This document shows positions 59,210 to 64,000 of a stretch of 64,000 nucleotides of DNA, piece by piece. The notes below the pieces were generated by a model that was not told where the DNA came from, did not search any database, and saw nothing but the letters and a program-made list of their open reading frames with translations. A program made the position numbers and the translations under genes. Source of the stretch: CAVSQX01 sp963730225 (GTDB lineage: Bacteria; Planctomycetota; Phycisphaerae; Tepidisphaerales; Tepidisphaeraceae). Each line of letters starts with the position of its first letter. Positions within the stretch are counted from its first letter, which is position 1. Location of the stretch: contig CAVSQX010000002.1 in NCBI GenBank assembly GCA_963730225.1, forward strand, positions 186,001-250,000, given 5' to 3'.

Positions 59210-59809
59210 ATGTCCGTCATCGAATCCGCTTCGCAATCCGTTGCCGAACCCAGGCCGCGTCACTGCACGAAGGAGGAATTCTACCGCATGGCGGACATCG
59301 GCTGGTTTGACGGGCAGCGGGCCGAGCTGGTCGACGGGGAACTCGTGGTTCTGGGCCCGCAAAAATTTCTACACGCCTCGACAACGGATCGTGCCGTCGA
59401 ATTATTGAGAGGGCTTTTCAGTTCGGGATTCTGGGTGCGGATGCAGTTGCCGCTGAATACCGGGCAGGCATCCGTACCGGAGCCGGATATTTCGGTGGTG
59501 CGCGGATCTCGAGATGACTTTACCGATCATCCCACCGATGCCGTGCTGGTCATCGAAGTAAGCGACACCACGTTGGCCTTCGATCGCACCCGCAAGGCCG
59601 CCGATTACGCTGCGGCCGGGATTCAGGATTACTGGATCATCAATCTCATCGACCGCACGCTGGAGGTTTTCCGCGAACCTCGACGCGATCCCGGTCCAGA
59701 ACCGTCATGGCGATTTGAGAAGATGTTAACCCTCAGACGCGATCAATCCGTCGCGCCTCTGGCATTGCCGGACAAGTCTCTGGTCGTGTCGGCGATTCTT
59801 CCGGCCTGA
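59210..59809 (+). CDS. Uma2-family (DUF820) putative endonuclease
   Basis: 199 residues. The PD-(D/E)xK core is EPDISVV...VLVIEVSDTTLAFDRTRKAADYAAAGIQDYWIINL, with the catalytic Asp, Glu and Lys/Arg pattern of Uma2/DUF820. N-terminal YRMADIGWFDGQRAELVDGEL is typical. These small nucleases are abundant in cyanobacteria and planctomycetes; role unclear. Confidence 0.85.
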   Translation: MSVIESASQSVAEPRPRHCTKEEFYRMADIGWFDGQRAELVDGELVVLGPQKFLHASTTDRAVELLRGLFSSGFWVRMQLPLNTGQASVPEPDISVVRGSRDDFTDHPTDAVLVIEVSDTTLAFDRTRKAADYAAAGIQDYWIINLIDRTLEVFREPRRDPGPEPSWRFEKMLTLRRDQSVAPLALPDKSLVVSAILPA

Positions 59810-59836
59810 AACGCCCGCTTGGGCCCGCCAAATATC

Positions 59837-60646
59837 TCACGCCATTTCCCCGCCCGCCTCGGAAGCCGCCAGCGCCATTTCCAACTCCGCCCCTTCCGTT
59901 TTTTCCATTCGCTTGCGAGCCTGAATAAACTGGCTCATCCGCAGCGAGTTGGGAATCGGAACCAGATTCAGCGCCAGATACGCCGGATACACCAGCAGAA
60001 ATGCGATTCCCTCGGCCGTCAGCGATCCGCCCAGCAATCGGATGATCCCCCGCTGCACGCGCACCAGAAAATTTCCCAGCCCGCAGAATTTGGATTGGAA
60101 CGCCACATCCAAGCCGGCCGCACGCACCAGTTCTTCTAGCCGGCGGGCCGTGTAACCCAACCGCACATGCCCGCCGCTCTGGAAGCGATCCAGCGTCGCC
60201 GTCCAGTGGCCCCAGCGGATGTCCGGCGTCGTCAGCTGTAACACGCCGCCCGGTTTGAGCAGGGCGGCGATTTTTTTCAGCACCTCGCCGTCGTTGTCGA
60301 TGTGCTCGATCACCTCCAGCATCAGCACCTGGTCGAATCGTTCGTCCAACGACTCGATCTCGCTGGCATTCATCACCCGAAATTCCAGCCGCGACGGCTC
60401 GACGCCCAGATACGGCTTGAACTGGTTGCATCGTGCGATCTGATTCGCATCGAAGCTCACTCCCAGTGCGCTTCCACCCCGTCGGGCGGCCATCGCGGTG
60501 AAGTGGCCGTTGCCGCAGCCCAAATCCAGCGTGCAAATGCCCGATCCCTCCAGCAAAAACTTCCGAATTCGGCTTCGTGCCCGCGTGCCCAGACTAAATC
60601 CCGGAAAAAACATCCGCTTGATTCTGATTCTGTCCGCTGATTCCAT
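59837..60646 (-). CDS. Class I SAM-dependent methyltransferase
   Basis: 269 residues from the ATG at 60646 (an ATG at 60682 is also in frame). SAM motif TLDLGCGNGHFTAMAARRGG, the acidic loop NASEIESLDERFDQVLMLEVIEHIDN, and LKPGGVLQLTTPD, as in Methyltransf_11 proteins. A hydrophobic C-terminal segment (GIAFLLVYPAYLALNLVPIP) may sit in the membrane. Substrate unknown; quinone-like or lipid-like acceptors are possible. It diverges from truA with 48 bp between. Confidence 0.75.
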   Translation of the reverse strand: MESADRIRIKRMFFPGFSLGTRARSRIRKFLLEGSGICTLDLGCGNGHFTAMAARRGGSALGVSFDANQIARCNQFKPYLGVEPSRLEFRVMNASEIESLDERFDQVLMLEVIEHIDNDGEVLKKIAALLKPGGVLQLTTPDIRWGHWTATLDRFQSGGHVRLGYTARRLEELVRAAGLDVAFQSKFCGLGNFLVRVQRGIIRLLGGSLTAEGIAFLLVYPAYLALNLVPIPNSLRMSQFIQARKRMEKTEGAELEMALAASEAGGEMA

Positions 60647-60694
60647 GATGCCGCCGCGCTCGCTCCACTCTGTTTGTCGCATAAACTATCTCCC

Positions 60695-61477
60695 ATGCCC
60701 ACGCAGCGATACAAGCTGACACTCGCCTACCGCGGCACCGCCTATCACGGTTGGCAGGCGCAGTTGCCCAACGCACTGTGGAAAGGCCCGCCGCCGCCCA
60801 GGGGCCACGGCATTCCAACCATCCAGGAAAAGCTGCGGAGAGCGCTGCAATTTGTCGTGGGCCATGAGGTGAATGTCGTCGGCTCCTCCCGCACCGACGC
60901 CGGCGTTCATGCCAAGGGGCAGGTCGCTCACTTTGATTGCCACCAGGTGATTCCGACGGAAGGTTTGCGGCTGGCCGTCAACCATCAGCTGCCCGATGAC
61001 ATTCTGGTTCGCACCATTGAGCCGGTGCCCGATTCATTCGATGCGATCGATTCGACGATCAGCAAGCGATACCAGTATCTGATCTGGCATGCGATCGATC
61101 GCCCGCCGCTTTTTGCTGACGGGGTGTGGCACCGCTGGAAGGAATTGGACATCGAAGCGATGCGGGCTGCCGCACAGCATTTCGTCGGCGAGCACGACTT
61201 TGCCAGCTTCGCCCGCGCCGGTCACGGGCGACAAACCACCGTTCGTACGGTTTATTCCTGCGCCATTTCCTATCGCCCCCCTAAATTAATCATCGGAGCC
61301 GAAGGGAACGGATTCCTGTGGCAAATGGTTCGCATCATGGTCGGCACGTTGGTGGAAGTCGGATTAGGCCGATACAGCTCCGAGGAAGTCGCCGAGATGT
61401 TGGCCGCCAAAGACCGCCAGCGCCGGCGGCTCCACCGCACCGCCGCAGGGATTGTATTTGCAGTGGATTCGAACTGA
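60695..61477 (+). CDS. truA: tRNA pseudouridine(38-40) synthase
   Basis: 260 residues. N-terminal YKLTLAYRGTAYHGWQAQ, the catalytic Asp in SSRTDAGVHAKGQVAHF and the C-terminal FLWQMVRIMVGTLVEVGLGRY are TruA hallmarks. It makes pseudouridine at positions 38-40 of tRNA anticodon arms. The ATG at 60695 begins the conserved sequence. GGCAATT-type words follow the stop at 61500-61530. Confidence 0.95.
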   Translation: MPTQRYKLTLAYRGTAYHGWQAQLPNALWKGPPPPRGHGIPTIQEKLRRALQFVVGHEVNVVGSSRTDAGVHAKGQVAHFDCHQVIPTEGLRLAVNHQLPDDILVRTIEPVPDSFDAIDSTISKRYQYLIWHAIDRPPLFADGVWHRWKELDIEAMRAAAQHFVGEHDFASFARAGHGRQTTVRTVYSCAISYRPPKLIIGAEGNGFLWQMVRIMVGTLVEVGLGRYSSEEVAEMLAAKDRQRRRLHRTAAGIVFAVDSN

Positions 61478-61497
61478 AACAATCGCCGATTGGACCT

Positions 61498-61566
61498 GCG
61501 GTCAGCACCGATTGCCAATTGCCGATTATGGAGATTTGTTCCGCCTAGCGGTCGCCCCGAAGGGGC
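61498..61566 (+). repeat. GGCAATT words and GCCCC hairpin after truA
   Basis: Words attgccaattgccgatt (61511-61527) lie just after the truA stop; a hairpin GCCCC (61554-61558), GAA, GGGGC (61562-61566) follows. The region could end or stabilise the truA transcript. Confidence 0.6.
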
Positions 61567-61611
61567 ACGTTTCCCGCTCTGCGACGGTAAAATCAGTCGC
61601 ACGGCAAATCC

Positions 61612-62163
61612 ATGACCCAGGATTCGTCCAACGCATCGAACGCCGGAGCAGCGATCCCCCGATCCGCCGACGTTCAACCTGGTTTCCCCGATGTCGTCCC
61701 GGCGTCCATCCAGCCGCTTTCCTACGAATCACGCACCAACGAACGGCCTTCCTCCGGCCGTTTGGGTCTCCAGGTCATTGCCATCCTCCATCTGACCGTC
61801 GGCATTCCTGGATTTCTTCTTGCCGTGCTGCTCACTTTGTCCGCACTGGACGCGCAGTTCGCTTGGCTCGGCCTTTGCGCATTCCCGTTGCTGATGGTCT
61901 ACTTCGCAACCTGCGCGCTGGCGGGGGCATTCAGCCTCACTCGGTCCGCCCGCTGTTGGCATGTGGCCGTTCGACTTTTCACGTGCGATGCGGTCGGCGC
62001 CGCCGTTGGCATGCTTTCGGCATTTTGGCTCGCCTCTGCTTGAGAGTCCGATGACGGAATTATCCTCGCCATTCTCGCTGGAATCCTGCTTGGCCTGAAC
62101 GTCGCGGCCTTAGGTATCCTCAAACAGCCCAAAGCCCGCAACACGTTTGGCGTCCCGCAATAG
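61612..62163 (+). CDS. Membrane protein with an in-frame TGA
   Basis: ATG at 61612 leads 143 codons to TGA at 62041-62043. The same frame then stays open for 39 more codons, SDDGIILAILAGILLGLNVA, to TAG at 62161-62163, giving a further hydrophobic segment. Before the TGA come three helices (LQVIAILHLTVGIPGFLLAVLL, FAWLGLCAFPLLMVYFATCALAG, FTCDAVGAAVGMLSAFWLAS). The TGA may be a sequencing error, a real nonsense mutation or a read-through site. No family recognised. Confidence 0.55.
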
Positions 62164-62186
62164 AATTGAAATCCAAAACCATCCGC

Positions 62187-62217
62187 CAATCGCAATTGGC
62201 AATTGGCAATTGGCAAT
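62187..62217. repeat. GGCAATT words after the PQQ dehydrogenase gene
   Basis: Four near-identical 7-nt words (caattggcaattggcaatt, read on the plus strand) sit directly downstream of the stop at 62219 of the minus-strand gene. On that gene's strand they read attgccaattgcc, the same orientation as after truA. Confidence 0.75.
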
Positions 62218-62218
62218 A

Positions 62219-63431
62219 TCACTTCACCTTCGTCAACCGATACACCTCTCTCCGTACCGTATCCGACGTAAACAGCAGCGATCCATCGGGCGCTTCAGCG
62301 CAATCCACCGGCCGGGCCAGCACCGTGTTTCCGTCTTTCCCCAGCGTGCTCACCAGCGTCATGGATCCGCACGGCATTCCGGTCACCGGATCGAATTCCA
62401 GCCGTTGAATGCAGTAGCCGACTTTCTTCTGGCTGTTCCACGATCCGTGAAAAGCGATCACCGCGTCGCCCGCCTGACCGGTGAGCTTGGCCTGTTGCAA
62501 AAACGTCCATCCGTTATTGGCCCAGTGCGGGCCGTTGTCCCACGCGGGGGGAATTGTCTTGGCCGCCAGTTGCAAAATGTCCGGCCGATTCATGTACTCA
62601 TACCGCGGCAGATGATCGCCGACGATGAACGGATGCCCGTAAAATCCCCCTTGCACGTAATGATAGAATTTGTCCGGCGGATTCAAATCCGTCACCGGCT
62701 GATCGACGCCGTTCTGGTGTTCACCGAGAGTCGCGCCGAAATTATCCGACCCATGGTCGCATCCCCAGATTTCCTTCGTGCCGGGGCGATACAGCAGCTT
62801 TTCGGTGTTGCGGATGCCGGAGCAAAATAATTTCTTCCCCGAGCCGTCGAGATTGTAATGCCAGATTTTCTCGCGATCGTCGGTCACGTTCCGCCGGTGG
62901 GCGTGTAGTGATCGTTCATGTTCCCGTCGTCGCCGATGGAGGTGTAGAAGCCGTCGTCATCGACCAGGATCGATCGCCACCAATGGTTGCCGCCTTGCGG
63001 GCAATTCGCCGGTGTCGATGTCCACCACATTGCCCAGCCGATCCATCCGGCTTCAGCTCGGCCTTATGCACCGATCCCGATTGCGTGAACCACAGCCAGC
63101 CCTTGTACAACTGCATTCCATGCACGGTTTTCATGCCGGAAATAACCGTGGCGATGGTTTTGTATTTTCCATTTTCATCCGGGTTGCTCAGCCGCATGAT
63201 TCTTCCGGCGTTGGGCTGGGAGAGAAACAGCGTATCGCCGTCGCCGAATTCGATGAAGCGCGCCTTGCGCAGACCGGTGGCGGCGAGAGTCACCTTGTAA
63301 CCCGGCCGCACCCAGAACGCCGGCACACCGGGGCCGACTTCGCCCGTCGGCAAATCCGCCGCCAACGCCGCGCTGGTTAGCAGGGCTACTGCGATAAATC
63401 CGATCGCTCGATGCACAAGACCTCCGGTCAT
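62219..63431 (-). CDS. Exported PQQ-type sugar dehydrogenase-like beta-propeller (three frameshifts)
   Basis: About 404 residues after correction. A signal peptide (MTGGLVHRAIGFIAVALLTSAALA) is followed by beta-propeller blades: GLRKARFIEFGDGDTLFLSQP, GMKTVHGMQLYKGWLWFTQSG, WHYNLDGSGKKLFCSGIRN, GCDHGSDNFGATLGE, PHWANNGWTFLQQAKLTG, CAEAPDGSLLFTSD. This is the pattern of soluble aldose/sorbosone dehydrogenases, whose PQQ or Ca2+ site uses His and Asp residues from these loops. Slips lie near 63047, 63005 and 62888 (GGAACG should be GGAAACG). Periplasmic; substrate unknown. Confidence 0.75.
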
Positions 63432-63437
63432 TTTGAT

Positions 63438-63998
63438 TCAGCCTACCGAAGAACCGCCACCGCCGTCCAACGCTGCCGCGTCGGCCAGTTTCCACGACCG
63501 CAATGCCTCTCGATGGGCCCGCCTGAAATTAATGGCGAAAAAAATCAGCAGAAACGTGGACCAGATCACAAACAGCAATGCCGTTACCAGGATCGCGCCG
63601 ACCAGCACTAGCGACCAGATTGACGGGCCTTGCAAATGATCCTGACCAGCGATGAAGCCGAGAATAAGGATGATTGTTGTCGCGCTTCCGCAGCCCACGA
63701 TCGCGCAGTGCTCGGCCAGTCCCGGATCAAGCACGCGCAGCGCCAATCGTCTCAGATACAGAAATGTCAGCAGACAGCATGGAGCCAGCAGAATCCAGCA
63801 AGCCGCCGCGGCGTAAAGCCAGCGACGATCGATGACTCCGTTGCGCCCGCTCATCCACAAGCAAACGACTGTCGCCGGGCTGTTGAATGATAAAACCCGA
63901 ACGGCAATGCGAATTCGATTTCCCGGTCTTCGTTTTTCGAAATTATTCTCCGGCCAGGTCAGCAGCAGCAACGCAGCGCAATGCATCACGGCCAGCAC
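63438..63998 (-). CDS. Membrane protein of unknown function, 5' end at or beyond the window edge
   Basis: At least 186 residues with four hydrophobic helices (LYAAAACWILLAPCCLLTFLYLR, CAIVGCGSATTIILILGFI, IWSLVLVGAILVTALLFVIWSTFLLIFFAI). No family recognised. The frame runs to within three bases of the right edge, so the true start may lie outside. Ends 7 bp from the sugar dehydrogenase gene. Confidence 0.5.
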   Translation of the reverse strand: MLAVMHCAALLLLTWPENNFEKRRPGNRIRIAVRVLSFNSPATVVCLWMSGRNGVIDRRWLYAAAACWILLAPCCLLTFLYLRRLALRVLDPGLAEHCAIVGCGSATTIILILGFIAGQDHLQGPSIWSLVLVGAILVTALLFVIWSTFLLIFFAINFRRAHREALRSWKLADAAALDGGGGSSVG

Positions 63999-64000
63999 CA

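Noticed and set aside
62041..62043. Selenocysteine codon
   Set aside because: The residue lies in a membrane protein with no redox motif and I see no SECIS-like hairpin just downstream.

Overview
The window is about 64 kb of GC-rich bacterial chromosome (estimated near 60% GC by eye) carrying housekeeping, envelope and carbohydrate-degradation genes. The best guess is a planctomycete-type bacterium, possibly Phycisphaerae. The hints are the style of the CarB and CarB-linker sequence, a DUF6600 lipoprotein, GH2/DUF5060/CE15-type enzymes, a Uma2 nuclease, few Shine-Dalgarno sites, and many short intergenic repeats. No rRNA gene is present to settle it. I saw no integrase, transposase, phage structural gene, CRISPR array, rRNA or tRNA.

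Layout. 0.5-5.3 kb: AsmA-like envelope protein and a PMT-type glycosyltransferase, downstream of nuoN. 5.4-12 kb: membrane arm of complex I (nuoJKLMN, minus strand) without nuoA-I. 12-16 kb: PilZ protein, PlsC-type acyltransferase, a candidate small RNA, DUF4149 protein, rsmA, a CII-like regulator. 16-22.5 kb: secreted GH2 glycosidase, an ABC-2 exporter pair, a DUF6600 lipoprotein. 22.7-26.5 kb: a carB gene riddled with short inserts. 26.6-27.05 kb: a 109-bp tandem repeat, followed by a lipase-like hydrolase. 27.9-28.8 kb: a three-gene module with a retropepsin-like protease. 29-34.5 kb: TIM-barrel epimerase, dnaX, ybaB, a small membrane protein, succinate-semialdehyde-type dehydrogenase. 34.7-39.5 kb: glycine cleavage operon gcvT-gcvH-gcvP plus a zinc-ribbon protein. 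39.6-46.5 kb: MarR regulator, proB, PilZ protein, rpmE, FtsX/MacB-type permease, APH-fold kinase. 46.5-53.4 kb: PDZ-like and lipoprotein genes, DUF5060/DUF4038 glycosidase, ferritin-like protein, CsbD, CE15-like esterase, CNNM/CorC transporter. 53.5-64 kb: two tandem paralogous PMT-type glycosyltransferases, a DUF2802-like protein, asd, Uma2 nuclease, methyltransferase, truA, a membrane protein, a PQQ-type sugar dehydrogenase, and a membrane protein cut by or near the right edge.

Two features cut across the window. First, at least a dozen conserved genes are broken by single-base slips, mostly in G/C or A/T runs. These look like uncorrected sequencing errors, so I annotate the restored genes. 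Second, several families of short repeats built from 7-8 nt words plus their inverted copies sit between genes. They often supply stop codons, C-terminal tails or start codons, and related palindromes lie inside coding sequence: in frame in dnaX, and several times in carB. This repeat system is the most interesting content of the window.
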